The notes: generated by a model from the sequence alone, not told the origin. A stretch of DNA of 64,000 bases from Paenibacillus vini (GCF_018403325.1 NZ_BOSL01000004.1:62001-126000); one strand, 5' to 3'; counted from the stretch's first letter, positions 35,433-45,230 are shown. Numbers and translations are program-made.

Positions 35433-35945
35433 TTACGAGTTCTCATCGCACACTCGAATAATCTCTTTAGGTATTGACTCAAAAACAAATACCTCCGGTT
35501 TTGGATAAGGTCTTTTTAACAAATATTCTTGAAGTGTCACCATGCTATCCCAATACAACTTAATCCAATGTTCAATACTTTCTCCTGTGTCAAAGTTCAA
35601 GGCTTCTTCATCAAAATCCTTGAAATCATCGTAAAACGCTTGGTCATAGATAGAAAGAGAAACCTCACCATCAAAAACCAGAATTTTATTTGTAAACACA
35701 GGGAAACAAAAGGACTTAGAAAAACGATTAGAAATATCAACACCTATAGCTTCTTTAAAATTAACCCAATCAGGTGTATAAAAAGGTCTTAAACTTTCAG
35801 TCTTTTCAATTTTTACTCTACCGCCGTTACTGTAACGATTATTAGATTTGGTAGAAAAAAGTATTCCTTCTTGCATGACTTGTTCTTTCGAAATAAAATG
35901 CTCATGATTTTCAGGTAAATAAGCATGATACAAAAATAAACTCAC
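35433..35945 (-). CDS. Small cytoplasmic protein, possible orphan immunity protein
   Basis: Not recognised. A 170-aa soluble protein starting MSLFLYHAYLPENHEHFISK, rich in aromatic and acidic residues. It is AT-rich like its neighbours, and follows the strong hairpin at 35983. Its position in the toxin locus suggests an immunity role; a metabolic or ADP-ribosyl-related fold cannot be excluded. Confidence 0.4.
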   Translation of the reverse strand: MSLFLYHAYLPENHEHFISKEQVMQEGILFSTKSNNRYSNGGRVKIEKTESLRPFYTPDWVNFKEAIGVDISNRFSKSFCFPVFTNKILVFDGEVSLSIYDQAFYDDFKDFDEEALNFDTGESIEHWIKLYWDSMVTLQEYLLKRPYPKPEVFVFESIPKEIIRVCDENS

Positions 35946-35977
35946 TTTCTCTCACCCACTCATTCTTTATTTCTTGG

Positions 35978-36026
35978 CACAAAAACAGGTTAATTATGGT
36001 GGTATCCGACCATAATTAACCTGTTT
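35978..36026 (-). terminator. Terminator with 18-bp perfect stem
   Basis: Arms 35983-36000 and 36009-36026 are exact reverse complements around an 8-nt loop; on the minus strand the stem is followed by a T run (CTGTTTTTG). It terminates transcription from the 36181 gene. Confidence 0.8.
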
Positions 36027-36180
36027 AACGCAAATGCATTATTTAGTAAATGAAATTCAAGAGTTAATCTGCGTACAACCGAATGGCGAAATTTTTATAA
36101 GGGGTGGATTCTTTTGGTCACCCACCCTCTCCAAAACAGAAACCTTGAAAAGCAAGAAGCCAATAACAGGTTTGTGAAAT

Positions 36181-36537
36181 TTATCGACTTTTGGGAGTGT
36201 ATGCCTTTCCCCATTTATTAAACTTATCCCAAAATTCTTCGTCGAACACAGACTCCTTGTCTAATCCGAATGTCAAGCCAAGTTCTTTCCACTCGGTAAA
36301 GTTAAAGTTAGTTGGATATAGTTCGGTTGTATAAAGTTCTATAACTAAGCCCTCATATGACATTTCATACTCACCATGTTCCAGATAATGTTCCACACCT
36401 TCTAGCCCATCCAAAGATATAATATTCTTCGACTTATTTATGAAATCTTCTAATATTTGTTTCTCTTCAATCACTGCTTTCCCTCTCTTTATATTAATTT
36501 GGTGGATTGGCAGGGACATCGGTCGGATAAGCTGCAT
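36181..36537 (-). CDS. Small acidic protein, possible immunity protein
   Basis: Not recognised. A 118-aa acidic protein with EGVEHYLEHGEYEMSYEGL in the middle, a pattern seen in several small immunity-type families. The ATG at 36537 is chosen (GGGAGG 9 nt upstream); a longer frame to 36570 lacks a site. It follows the immunity candidate at 36700 on the same strand. Confidence 0.45.
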   Translation of the reverse strand: MQLIRPMSLPIHQINIKRGKAVIEEKQILEDFINKSKNIISLDGLEGVEHYLEHGEYEMSYEGLVIELYTTELYPTNFNFTEWKELGLTFGLDKESVFDEEFWDKFNKWGKAYTPKSR

Positions 36538-36699
36538 TCGTTTCATCCTCCCTTTATTGTGAACACGCAAAAAAAAGGCTTATTCCTGCTCATAAAAAGA
36601 GTGGGAAAGAGCTATTGAAAATTAATCAAGTGTATGAATTGTATAGTATTTGGTTTGTTGTTTGTATTGTCTCGTTACTAGGGTGTAAATGTAAAAATA

Positions 36700-37137
36700 C
36701 TATTCTTGTTTTTTAGCCCAATACCCTTCAATTTCATTTATTGCGTTTATTGCATCTGCTCTAATACTCCCATTCTCATGATCCAAATATTTGGTCAGAT
36801 AGAATAAGTAATCCTTTTTAAAAGTGAACCCTAATATCGTCAATGCGGAGTGGAAACACTCTTCGGGCAGAGTATCAAGATTGTACGCTAAAATATCAAA
36901 GTTAATCTCATCAATCTTCTTATACGTTGCTGCGGTAAGTATTGAGTTGAATATTTCCTCCTTTATCTCCAAATTGTCTTCTTTTAAACCGAAATCAAGC
37001 AATGCTACAATTATTTCTTTAAAATTATCAATTGAATTGTTATATGATTCAAATATATCAGAAAGGTGGCTTAAAACTTCTGTTTTTTCCTCAACATCTG
37101 ATCCAGAGAGTGTCGCCCTTATTTCTTCTACCTTCAT
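36700..37137 (-). CDS. HEAT-like immunity protein for the Ntox30-type toxin
   Basis: A 145-aa acidic, all-helical protein with repeat-like helices (EEKTEVLSHLSDIFESY, FKKDYLFYLTKYLDHENGSIRADAINAINEI). It starts 9 nt after the toxin gene with a GAGGTG site, so toxin and immunity are co-translated. Position directly behind a polymorphic toxin is the usual place for the cognate immunity gene. The identity of the family is not certain. Confidence 0.6.
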   Translation of the reverse strand: MKVEEIRATLSGSDVEEKTEVLSHLSDIFESYNNSIDNFKEIIVALLDFGLKEDNLEIKEEIFNSILTAATYKKIDEINFDILAYNLDTLPEECFHSALTILGFTFKKDYLFYLTKYLDHENGSIRADAINAINEIEGYWAKKQE

Positions 37138-37146
37138 TTTTTCACC

Positions 37147-39192
37147 TCACTTAAATGGGATATGTGTCTCATTGGCAATTGACTCATCATAATATGGACT
37201 ATTCTCTTTAAGCACATTCTCTTTATGGAAGTTCCCGTTTGAATCCATTGTCCACTTCCATTTTGGGTTTACTTGTTTGACCTCTACTCTATAAATCCAA
37301 CCATTTGCAGCATTGCTTCCGGGTGGGGCGGAAGGATCGATACTGTGCGCGCGAACATCCCATGTCTTCCCTGCTTCATCAACCCATCTGAATTTTATTC
37401 CTTCCTTTGCCCCTCCTGGCACCTCCCGCCAAGGAATTTGTTTAGCATCTGCAGGTATCCTGGATATAAGGTCATTTACATCTTTAATATTACGAAAGTT
37501 GCCAACCGCTCCCGTACTAATTCTATTAAGGTCTATATCAGGAGCTTTAACCGTCCCCGCCGCTTTCCCAGTCAAATCCCCAGGCTTCTTCGGGCTCCCC
37601 CCGGAGCTATTTCCGTCTCCATCCATAAATATCTGCCGATACTGGAGTTGGTTTTCCGTAGGCTTGGAGGACTGCTGCTTAGAGCTATTGTTGGGAATAC
37701 CGTCAACAGAAGGCCCCGTGGTGGCAAGATTCGTTCTCGAACCCCAGTTCCAGAGATCTTTACGCATGTCTTGGAAAAACTTACGTAGATCGGCCGCAGG
37801 CAGAGCTGGCAGCTTTACCTTTAATTTGTTGCTAGGGAGGGTTTCAGACGCCATGCCCGGTGTCTTCACTTTTGGCATCCCTGGGCTTCTTCGCGGAACT
37901 ACGCTTGGTGCGCCGGCGCCATAACCGCCCGCCAGGTCCGATTGGGCCTGTTCATGGGTCGGGGTGAGTACATACAGGCTGTTTGCCGCAACCTCTTCGG
38001 TCCCAGCATCCCGGAGCGCTTTGGCGATTTCAATCTTTCGTTCATTCGTGAGTTGCTGGCCGAGCCAATAATCGAGATTTCCGATTTGATCAGCTCCGTG
38101 CTCGATTCCAAGGGCTAGGGTCAAAGAGACATAATAGAGCTGGAAGTCCCCCGGGCTTTCCTGTCGCTTCTGGTTATAATATTCTACGGCCTTTTCCAGG
38201 ATCCTGTCCGGATCTTTTCTTTCCGCTTCCATTCTTTTGATAGCGGACTCGGCAGGCCCATAGGTAAGCTGGACCCATGTGCGGTATGTATTGTTCAAAA
38301 GCCCGGCTGCAATCATGAATCGCAGTTCGGGTTCTTCCGGCATGGGTGAAGTATCATGCTTCAGCGGATTATATTGGCATGCCGTTAGCGGTGAGCCCGA
38401 ATAATGGCCGCTCAGATTGACGTTAGCTCCAAACCATTTTTCGGAGACGCCCAGTTGTTTTAGCTTCTCTCTTTGCTCCCTGGCGTACAGTCTTGCTGAT
38501 TCCATATAGGGTCCATTGCCGTAGGTTTTGTAAATGGCATATGCCCGTTGGCTGCGTGCGATGTTCTCAAAGGCTTCAGCAATCTGTATCAGTTCCAGCC
38601 AAGCGCGTTCCTTTTCGGTCCAATCTCCTGACTCCATCTGCCGTAGAAGGTGAGATATCCGCTCGTCTTCTTTTACATGCTCTAGTCTTTGCAAGAGAGG
38701 TGCTCCTGTTACTAACATCAGGGGCTGTTGAACAAACCGCTTGAATGTATCCTTCCAGTTAAGCGTCTCTGTCCCAGCGTTTCCCATTAATGGCCTACTC
38801 CGGATAACATTGCTTTTGCCTGATTTCAACAACCCAGTCTCCCAGCCGGTTATCGTGAATTTGACTGTTCTCTTTAACATCAAGGCCGTCTTTTTCTCTA
38901 TTTCGGCATATTGGGCTGATACTTTACGAAGTGATTTCTCCTTCTGATCTAGTTGGTTGCTTATACTCCTGGATAGATTAAATACCTCTTCGAGGAGACG
39001 TTCTGTTTCATCTATAGTTGACTGTACGCTTCTTGATTCAGAGTAGTCGCGCCTCAGATTCTCTATCATTATTTTTAATTCCCGTACTAGTCCCGGCACC
39101 CGATCCTCTATGTTGAGATTCATCCGCTTCATTTGATCGGCCAGATTCATAATCCGGTCAAGATCTACTTTCACACTGGGTTCACCGTCCAA
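37147..39192 (-). CDS. Polymorphic toxin with Ntox30-like C-terminal domain
   Basis: A 681-aa protein. Residues 1-110 form a WXG/LXG-like helical coiled coil without signal peptide, as in type VII secretion substrates; about 110-440 is a helical pretoxin region; a Pro/Ser/Gly-rich linker follows (about 440-560); the tip (about 575-681) has IPADAKQIPWREV, FRWVDEAGKTWDVRAHSIDP and APPGSNAANGWIYRVE, which match the polymorphic toxin type 30 domain. The body is GC-richer than the tip and the downstream immunity genes, suggesting tip exchange. It is probably an intercellular growth inhibitor. Start uncertain: TTG at 39192, or GTG at 39174. Confidence 0.72.
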   Translation of the reverse strand: MDGEPSVKVDLDRIMNLADQMKRMNLNIEDRVPGLVRELKIMIENLRRDYSESRSVQSTIDETERLLEEVFNLSRSISNQLDQKEKSLRKVSAQYAEIEKKTALMLKRTVKFTITGWETGLLKSGKSNVIRSRPLMGNAGTETLNWKDTFKRFVQQPLMLVTGAPLLQRLEHVKEDERISHLLRQMESGDWTEKERAWLELIQIAEAFENIARSQRAYAIYKTYGNGPYMESARLYAREQREKLKQLGVSEKWFGANVNLSGHYSGSPLTACQYNPLKHDTSPMPEEPELRFMIAAGLLNNTYRTWVQLTYGPAESAIKRMEAERKDPDRILEKAVEYYNQKRQESPGDFQLYYVSLTLALGIEHGADQIGNLDYWLGQQLTNERKIEIAKALRDAGTEEVAANSLYVLTPTHEQAQSDLAGGYGAGAPSVVPRRSPGMPKVKTPGMASETLPSNKLKVKLPALPAADLRKFFQDMRKDLWNWGSRTNLATTGPSVDGIPNNSSKQQSSKPTENQLQYRQIFMDGDGNSSGGSPKKPGDLTGKAAGTVKAPDIDLNRISTGAVGNFRNIKDVNDLISRIPADAKQIPWREVPGGAKEGIKFRWVDEAGKTWDVRAHSIDPSAPPGSNAANGWIYRVEVKQVNPKWKWTMDSNGNFHKENVLKENSPYYDESIANETHIPFK

Positions 39193-39277
39193 TCCGACAA
39201 GAGTATCTATGTGGGTATTTTAGCAATATAAGGAATTGGAATCAATATCATTAGAAGGGTTATTTACCCAAATTTGA

Positions 39278-39306
39278 TTGTCTGTGGATTGAGTTATTTG
39301 TATAAT
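39278..39306 (+). promoter_or_regulatory. Predicted promoter of the exported-protein pair
   Basis: TTGTCT (39278-39283) and TATAAT (39301-39306), 17-bp spacer, about 50 nt before the ATG at 39356. Confidence 0.55.
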
Positions 39307-39355
39307 AGCTAGAGTTGGGTTAGGAAAATATTACCTTTAAAGGGGATGTCTATTC

Positions 39356-40240
39356 ATGAAAATGAAAAAAGCAGGATTCATTCTTATGTCTCTTATTCTT
39401 ATGTTGACCGTACTTCCAGCTCTGTCTTCGGCAGCCCAGTTGCCCTTACGCGTGGAGGTGGATGGGGAGAAGATTGTTTTCCCGGATGCACAGCCTTTTG
39501 CGGACAAGAATAGCCGGGTACAAGTGCCCGTGCGGTTTGTGAGTGAGGCACTTGGCGCAAAAGTGGACTGGAATAGCAAGGCCCAGAAAGTAACGGTAAG
39601 CCTGGAGGGTAACCAGATTGTACTCACTTTGGGCAAAAAAAGTTACACGGTCAACGGTAAAACCAAGCAAATGGATACCGTGGCGCTCCGGAAATCGAGC
39701 AGAACATTCGTGCCGCTGCGGTTTGTGAGTGAGGCGCTAGGAGCGGAGGTCAAATGGGACTCCTTGAATTACATCGTGGAAATACATACGGGAAGCGGAT
39801 CAACAGGCTCGACAACAGGTGAAGATACTGGTAATGCAGAGAAACCAACAACATGGGAGGAATTTGAAGCTAACAGAAATGTGGAGGGAAAGAGCGAGAA
39901 ACTGAAGGTAGAAGGGTTTAGTTTTAATAATTTCTATAAATCCGGGTTAACCGTATTTGGTGATCGTTATGATTCGAAAGCAAAAGAGACAGCTATACTA
40001 CGAATTTTAGTGAGTTTTGGATTCGAAGATGATGATTTGGACCAGCAGATTAAAGATGTTGAAGAGGTTATTGGGCAAAGAATAAACTCGAAAACTGTCG
40101 ACTCTATTATGAGTTATGTTAAACAAAAGAAAAAAGAGGAGGATAAACTGGCAGAAAAGATATTTCAAGATGATACTTTTAAGGTAGTAGTAATATCAAA
40201 AACTTACGATGATATTATTATTTATGTTTGGTATAAGTAG
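39356..40240 (+). CDS. Exported protein with copper amine oxidase N-like domain
   Basis: A 294-aa protein with a signal peptide (1-26) and a copper-amine-oxidase-N1-like domain (about 28-145) in which two VPVRFVSEALGAKVDW / VPLRFVSEALGAEVKW repeats are clear. This domain is a common wall-associated module in Paenibacillus and Clostridia without enzymatic activity. The remainder (about 165-294) is charged and unassigned. It is 8 nt upstream of the next gene and probably co-translated with it. Confidence 0.7.
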   Translation: MKMKKAGFILMSLILMLTVLPALSSAAQLPLRVEVDGEKIVFPDAQPFADKNSRVQVPVRFVSEALGAKVDWNSKAQKVTVSLEGNQIVLTLGKKSYTVNGKTKQMDTVALRKSSRTFVPLRFVSEALGAEVKWDSLNYIVEIHTGSGSTGSTTGEDTGNAEKPTTWEEFEANRNVEGKSEKLKVEGFSFNNFYKSGLTVFGDRYDSKAKETAILRILVSFGFEDDDLDQQIKDVEEVIGQRINSKTVDSIMSYVKQKKKEEDKLAEKIFQDDTFKVVVISKTYDDIIIYVWYK

Positions 40241-40248
40241 GTGAAATC

Positions 40249-43035
40249 GTGAAGAGGTCTAGCCTTCTATTTTTTATAGTGATATTCTTATTCGGCTTCT
40301 TACCACAAGGAAGAGTGTACTCCCAAGAGGAGAACACTTTGTTGGATTATCTTAAAACGCTTACCCCTGATCTTGTGTTACAACGAGCAAACGAAGAGAT
40401 GAAAGAACTGTACGGATTGAAAAATTATTATCCTGTCAAGACGGATAACGGCTCTTTTAATGCTGCCCTAGTACAGAAACAAATAAACGAGGCTATTAAA
40501 AATCCGGAAAATTTCTCTGGGTTTGATATTGTCTATGGAACCAGTCATGGAACTCCTATCGTTCATCATGGGCAGCACATGACCAGGTATTCCGGATACA
40601 ATAAGTTTGGTGATCCGGTATCCACGGATGGGTTTCCCTGGGACGCGGGTTGGAGTGGTGTACAGATTCATAATTTCAGTTTAGTTCCGTCTCCATGGAA
40701 AGATAAAGACCTTAATTATAAGTTCGATGATTTTCCTAATAATTTTAAAGGCCAACTCACGGACAAGTATAAAGAACTCAATCCCAAGCTTCACTTCGAA
40801 CAACAGATCCTCACGGCTCTAAATAAGAAGTATGCTGGGGTTAGATATGGCGACTATCTTATGTATAACAAACAGAATTTCCATAATAAAGATAGAAAGG
40901 TTTACTATAAAAACGGTGCTCCCGCCGGTGGGTGGATTAAGTACGTCCACGTCATTCAGCCTCCGACTTACCTGTCGCAGGGTTTCGGGAGAGTCTATTT
41001 GGAATCCAACACTTACATGGATGTTCCCATAGCCTCATTCGCGACAACGAAGGGGAGCGATATCTCCGCAGAGTTTGACGATCTGCCGACGTCGGCGGCA
41101 GCCGGGGATCGGGTGGAGGTGTCGGTACTGGTGGACTCTACATTCCCGAAGGAGGTCAGTCCCGCTTATTCCTGGGTTTTGACTCGGGTAAGCGACGACA
41201 GATCGTTAACGAAAGAAACAGACCAACTGGAGTTTAGCGGAAATGCGGGGGCAGCTTCGGCATCGGGTACGATCAGCATAGACCCCGGCGGTAAACGAAG
41301 GTTGGGTGCTACGTTCACTATGCCGGAGAGCGCTGTCCGTATCCAGTTTAAAGTCAACGAGAAGGGGGACGTTCCGAAAGAAACGATTCTCAGCAACAAT
41401 GTTCTGGATTCCTATCCCCAGGCGATCAAAGTGGCTGAACCGCAGTCTTATCCGTACGATATGCTAACCAAAAAAGTAAGGCTTCCTCTTCCCGAGAATA
41501 CGGTAACCTTACAACTACCGGATTTGGAAGATGCGGCGTGGGACGGGAATGCTACCGGATCATTAAACGTCTACAACAAAACGGAGGATTTGTTGAGAGA
41601 CTTTAAGATTTTGAATAATCCGTCAGTCAATGAGGACAGCGAAACGATAACCCGTTCGCCCGTGGTGACTTATACGACCTTGAGAAAGGATTTCGGCATC
41701 GACGGCAAGAATGACGATCCGGAAAACCGGAAGTACGTAAATCTTGAATCCCCAGGGAGTCCATTGCGGAGAACGGGACAGATCTTTTACGATGGCTCCG
41801 TAAGTAGAAAGTATACGTATACGACATATGAAAATAAATGTACCGGCGAAGGTGAGGCTCAAAAGTGTGAGAGTGTCCCGAAGAAAAGCTCAGGAACCGT
41901 AACCGAAAGTTTCAACAGCGACACCGTCACCAAGCCTTATGAGATGTACGTGTACAATGGCCGGGAGGTCGTACCCAAGTTCAAGTACAGGGATGAGATC
42001 GAGGAGAATCAGCCGGATTCTTTGACCAAAAATCTATTTTGGACCAATGAACCTTATTATTACTCCGTCATTCGTTGGATGCACCATCAAGATGAAGCTG
42101 GTGAGGAATATGGGTGGACCAAGGTTCCCGGCCAGTACGAAAGAGAGTTTATTCAGCAGGCCAGCGGCTTTGTGAAATCGACGAAAACTAGGACGATGGA
42201 AGAGGAGTACAGTCAGTCCAGGAAGGCGGCAGCGAGCAGAACGAACAAGAAGTCCCTCTATGACAAAGCTGTTTTTGCCACGGACAAGGATCTTCAGAAA
42301 TATGATTATCCGGTCAAGTCCGGCTATTATTTTAATCCGGCGGGCAGCTATACCTTTACCCTGAATACGGTTGTTTTTAAGGATAAAGAACCGGCGGAGG
42401 GCATGATGACTAATGATCATAAGGACTTACTGGACGCCTTGGTTAACTCGTTCCGTTATGAATCGGATTTAATGTATATTAACAACAAGAAACAAGCAGT
42501 CAATATTCATAATGAAGGATTGGCACCCAAAGGCGGAGGCTTTGAGCGAAAGACAGGCGTACTGTCCGTACAAGATAGTAAAGGAGTAAATGGGGAGAAG
42601 CTCATCCGCGTCCTGGACCGGAGTGAGGATAAGTCCCGCTTTGATCAGAAGGTAGAAGAAATTGAACATACCGATGTGCGCGGCGAAGACTCCCATGTAT
42701 TCTGGAAGAAGGTACTTGAGGGCTACAGCGAATCCAAAACCGAAACAAGCCATAAGTCGTATAAATACAGGGAGTATGTAGAAGCCGGACAACATATTTA
42801 CAAGATTACCGAGACTTCGAAAATCACGATCGTGGTTAATCCGGATAATATTCCGCTTTACACGCATGCAAACATGCCGGACGGTGAGTACAACATCAAG
42901 GTCTGGTTCGAGGATGTCAACTTGCAAGATATCGATCATACTTATTCTATTTTAGGTAATTTAAAAGGGATTGAGACCATGGATTCCCTAAAAGTAACTG
43001 TAGTAGGCTCCATGTTCGATGACTTGAACAACTAG
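40249..43035 (+). CDS. Large exported protein, possibly Athe_2463-type
   Basis: A 928-aa exported protein with a signal peptide (1-25, ending near VYSQE). It has an N-terminal globular region with HGTPIVHHGQHMTRYSG and GFPWDAGWSGVQIHNFSLVP (about 100-160) and beta-rich middle domains with Asn-rich turns (about 260-450). It resembles the Athe_2463-type proteins of Paenibacillus, but I cannot confirm this. Starts with GTG after AAGTAGGTGA and forms a pair with the upstream exported protein. Function unknown. Confidence 0.5.
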   Translation: MKRSSLLFFIVIFLFGFLPQGRVYSQEENTLLDYLKTLTPDLVLQRANEEMKELYGLKNYYPVKTDNGSFNAALVQKQINEAIKNPENFSGFDIVYGTSHGTPIVHHGQHMTRYSGYNKFGDPVSTDGFPWDAGWSGVQIHNFSLVPSPWKDKDLNYKFDDFPNNFKGQLTDKYKELNPKLHFEQQILTALNKKYAGVRYGDYLMYNKQNFHNKDRKVYYKNGAPAGGWIKYVHVIQPPTYLSQGFGRVYLESNTYMDVPIASFATTKGSDISAEFDDLPTSAAAGDRVEVSVLVDSTFPKEVSPAYSWVLTRVSDDRSLTKETDQLEFSGNAGAASASGTISIDPGGKRRLGATFTMPESAVRIQFKVNEKGDVPKETILSNNVLDSYPQAIKVAEPQSYPYDMLTKKVRLPLPENTVTLQLPDLEDAAWDGNATGSLNVYNKTEDLLRDFKILNNPSVNEDSETITRSPVVTYTTLRKDFGIDGKNDDPENRKYVNLESPGSPLRRTGQIFYDGSVSRKYTYTTYENKCTGEGEAQKCESVPKKSSGTVTESFNSDTVTKPYEMYVYNGREVVPKFKYRDEIEENQPDSLTKNLFWTNEPYYYSVIRWMHHQDEAGEEYGWTKVPGQYEREFIQQASGFVKSTKTRTMEEEYSQSRKAAASRTNKKSLYDKAVFATDKDLQKYDYPVKSGYYFNPAGSYTFTLNTVVFKDKEPAEGMMTNDHKDLLDALVNSFRYESDLMYINNKKQAVNIHNEGLAPKGGGFERKTGVLSVQDSKGVNGEKLIRVLDRSEDKSRFDQKVEEIEHTDVRGEDSHVFWKKVLEGYSESKTETSHKSYKYREYVEAGQHIYKITETSKITIVVNPDNIPLYTHANMPDGEYNIKVWFEDVNLQDIDHTYSILGNLKGIETMDSLKVTVVGSMFDDLNN

Positions 43036-43054
43036 GGGAGGACATAACACGCTG

Positions 43055-43081
43055 ACGCCGATATCTATCGGCGTTTTTTTT
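43055..43081 (+). terminator. Terminator after the exported protein
   Basis: ACGCCGATA and TATCGGCGT (43055-43074) followed by a run of T. Confidence 0.85.
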
Positions 43082-43112
43082 GTTTCATAGTTCGATTTAT
43101 CTGTATATCAAA

Positions 43113-43149
43113 AAACCAGCCTCACTATTCTAGATAGCAAGGCTGGTTT
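43113..43149 (-). terminator. Terminator of the efflux operon
   Basis: AAACCAGCCT and AGGCTGGTTT (43113-43122, 43140-43149) surround a 17-nt loop; T run on the minus strand. Confidence 0.75.
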
Positions 43150-43155
43150 GGGAAC

Positions 43156-44613
43156 TTATATTTGATGCTCGACTTTGACCCGTTTAATGAACAACGAGAT
43201 CACAAAGCCGATAATGGCCATGATAATCGCAAATAAAAATGCGTCCTGAACTCCCGCCGTAAAGGCAAGAAGCGGGTTTAACGGATTTGAAATATCTTTA
43301 ACGGTAGTCATGAATTTTTCAGAACCGGAGGACATAATGGAAATGGCGATTGCCGTTCCGATTGCACCGGCCACTTGCTGCAATGTGTTCATAATGGCTG
43401 TTCCATCCGGGTACAGCTCACGCGGCAACTGATTCAGACCATTGGTTTGCGCCGGCATCATCACCATAGATATACCCACCATCGTAACGATGTGCAGGGC
43501 AATGATAAACGCCGAGCTCGTTTCGATCGAAATCGTCGAGAACCCGACCATAGCCCCTAGGACGATCACGGTTCCGATCAACACCAGCCATTTAGGTCCG
43601 AACTTATCGAACAATCTTCCCATGACCGGCGAAAGAACACCATTGATGACTCCGCCTGGCAAGAGAAGAAGTCCTGCGGCAAAAGTCGTCAGAGCCAGCG
43701 ATGTTTGCATATAAAGCGGCAAAAGAATCATCGTGGAGAGCAAGACCATCATGCAGACCAGAATCAAAAGCAGACCGATTGTAAACATCGGATACTTCAA
43801 TGCACGCAAGTTAAGCATGGGTTGCTGCATCTTGACTTGCCGGATTGAAAAGAGGACCAGCGCAACGGCACCGATGATGATAGAAGCAATAACGGTAGGG
43901 CTTCCCCAGCCGCCTCCCTCTCCGGCACTGCTGAATCCAAATACAATTCCGCCAAATCCGACAGTGGATAAGGAAATGGAAAGTACGTCGATTTTTGGTT
44001 TTGTTGGAGTCGTTACATTTTGCATAAAGAACCAGCCGAAAATAAGTGCCCCGACCAGCAACGGCAACGAAATCCAGAAAATCCAGTGCCAGGTCAAATT
44101 GTTCAGAATAAGTCCTGAAATGGTCGGTCCCACGGCAGGCGCAAACATAATGACCAGACCGATGATCCCCATAATGCTTCCGCGTTTATGCGGCGGAATG
44201 ATTAACAAAATCGTGTTGAACATCAACGGAAGCAATAACGCTGTCCCTATAGCCTGGACGACGCGTGCGATCATTAATACTGCGAAGCCTGGAGCGACCG
44301 CTGCGATGAGCGTGCCGATGATGGAAGCCATAATCGACGTAATAAATAATTGTCTTGTCGTAAACCACTGCATAATCAGCCCTGATACCGGGACCAAAAT
44401 GCCGAGTGTAAGTAAGTATCCGGTGGTCAACCACTGTGCTGTCGTTTCATGAATACCGAAATTTTCGATCAAATTTGTCAATGCCATATTTAAAGCCGTT
44501 TCACTAAACAAGCCGATAAATCCCGCAACAACGAAGGAAATGATGATCGGAACGGTACGTAAATTGCCGATTGCCACTTCTCCCGTCTTCGCTTGCGTAC
44601 TGCTCATATCCAT
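43156..44613 (-). CDS. DHA2-family multidrug efflux MFS transporter (LmrB-like)
   Basis: A 485-aa, 14-span major facilitator of the EmrB/QacA type. Motif C-like GPTISGLILNNLTWHWIFWISLPL and the GALLLP-region (ALLLPLMFNTILLI) are present, as is LLPGGVINGVLSPVMGRLFDKFG. It exports drugs by proton antiport. The ATG at 44613 (GGGAGG upstream) is preferred over a longer frame. It is downstream of a TetR gene with a 26-nt gap, as in the lmrA-lmrB operon of Bacillus, so the same role in antibiotic resistance is likely. Confidence 0.85.
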   Translation of the reverse strand: MDMSSTQAKTGEVAIGNLRTVPIIISFVVAGFIGLFSETALNMALTNLIENFGIHETTAQWLTTGYLLTLGILVPVSGLIMQWFTTRQLFITSIMASIIGTLIAAVAPGFAVLMIARVVQAIGTALLLPLMFNTILLIIPPHKRGSIMGIIGLVIMFAPAVGPTISGLILNNLTWHWIFWISLPLLVGALIFGWFFMQNVTTPTKPKIDVLSISLSTVGFGGIVFGFSSAGEGGGWGSPTVIASIIIGAVALVLFSIRQVKMQQPMLNLRALKYPMFTIGLLLILVCMMVLLSTMILLPLYMQTSLALTTFAAGLLLLPGGVINGVLSPVMGRLFDKFGPKWLVLIGTVIVLGAMVGFSTISIETSSAFIIALHIVTMVGISMVMMPAQTNGLNQLPRELYPDGTAIMNTLQQVAGAIGTAIAISIMSSGSEKFMTTVKDISNPLNPLLAFTAGVQDAFLFAIIMAIIGFVISLFIKRVKVEHQI

Positions 44614-44639
44614 TCTGGTTCCTCCCACGTTCTCTCTGT

Positions 44640-45212
44640 TTATTTGTCTAATAAAAATTCCAGCTGCTTTGCGATCATTCGCAGCGGATCTCCACATTTA
44701 TAGGTGATCGACAGAAGACAAGCCCCTTCGATCATGGCCGTAATCGTAACCCCTAATTCTTCGGCTCTTTCTTGTTTGAATCCCCACTGTTCAAGCCTAT
44801 GAGCGTATAAAGACTGACAATCTTTAAACACCATTTCGCAGGCATTGCGTAGCTTCTCATGCGTCGAGGCAGTTTCGAATGCGATCAGTCCGACGGACAG
44901 CCCCTCCGCACAACTCCCCTGATTATCAAAAACGGCGGCAATATTATGGATATAATACCGGAATGCTTCGAGCGCCGAATTTTTTTCCGCTAAATCCTTT
45001 TCGGCTCCTTCCATCAACATCTTTCTCATCATCGCGATGGACTCGACCGCAATCTCTTCCTTCCCGTTTGGAAAGTGATAATAGATGGAACCTTTAGGAG
45101 CACCGCTTTCTTCAATAATCTGATTAAGCCCTGTTCCGTTATAGCCTTGCCGTTGAAACAAGCGGGTTGCGCACTGCAAAATGATCTCCTTGGTATCCTG
45201 TTTCTTCTTCAT
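44640..45212 (-). CDS. TetR-family repressor (LmrA/YxaF-like)
   Basis: A 190-aa TetR regulator. The HTH is GLNQIIEESGAPKGSIYYHF (about 28-48), typical of the LmrA/YxaF group, and the C-terminal ligand-binding domain includes GCSVGLI-like GLSVGLIAFETASTHEKL. It precedes the MFS gene in one unit and probably represses it through the GACCGGTC site at 45239-45246. Confidence 0.82.
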   Translation of the reverse strand: MKKKQDTKEIILQCATRLFQRQGYNGTGLNQIIEESGAPKGSIYYHFPNGKEEIAVESIAMMRKMLMEGAEKDLAEKNSALEAFRYYIHNIAAVFDNQGSCAEGLSVGLIAFETASTHEKLRNACEMVFKDCQSLYAHRLEQWGFKQERAEELGVTITAMIEGACLLSITYKCGDPLRMIAKQLEFLLDK

Positions 45213-45230
45213 ACAGATGATCCCCTTAAA

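Noticed and set aside
43442-44452. Plus-strand frames opposite the efflux gene
   Set aside because: Composition follows the antisense of a membrane protein; no ribosome sites.
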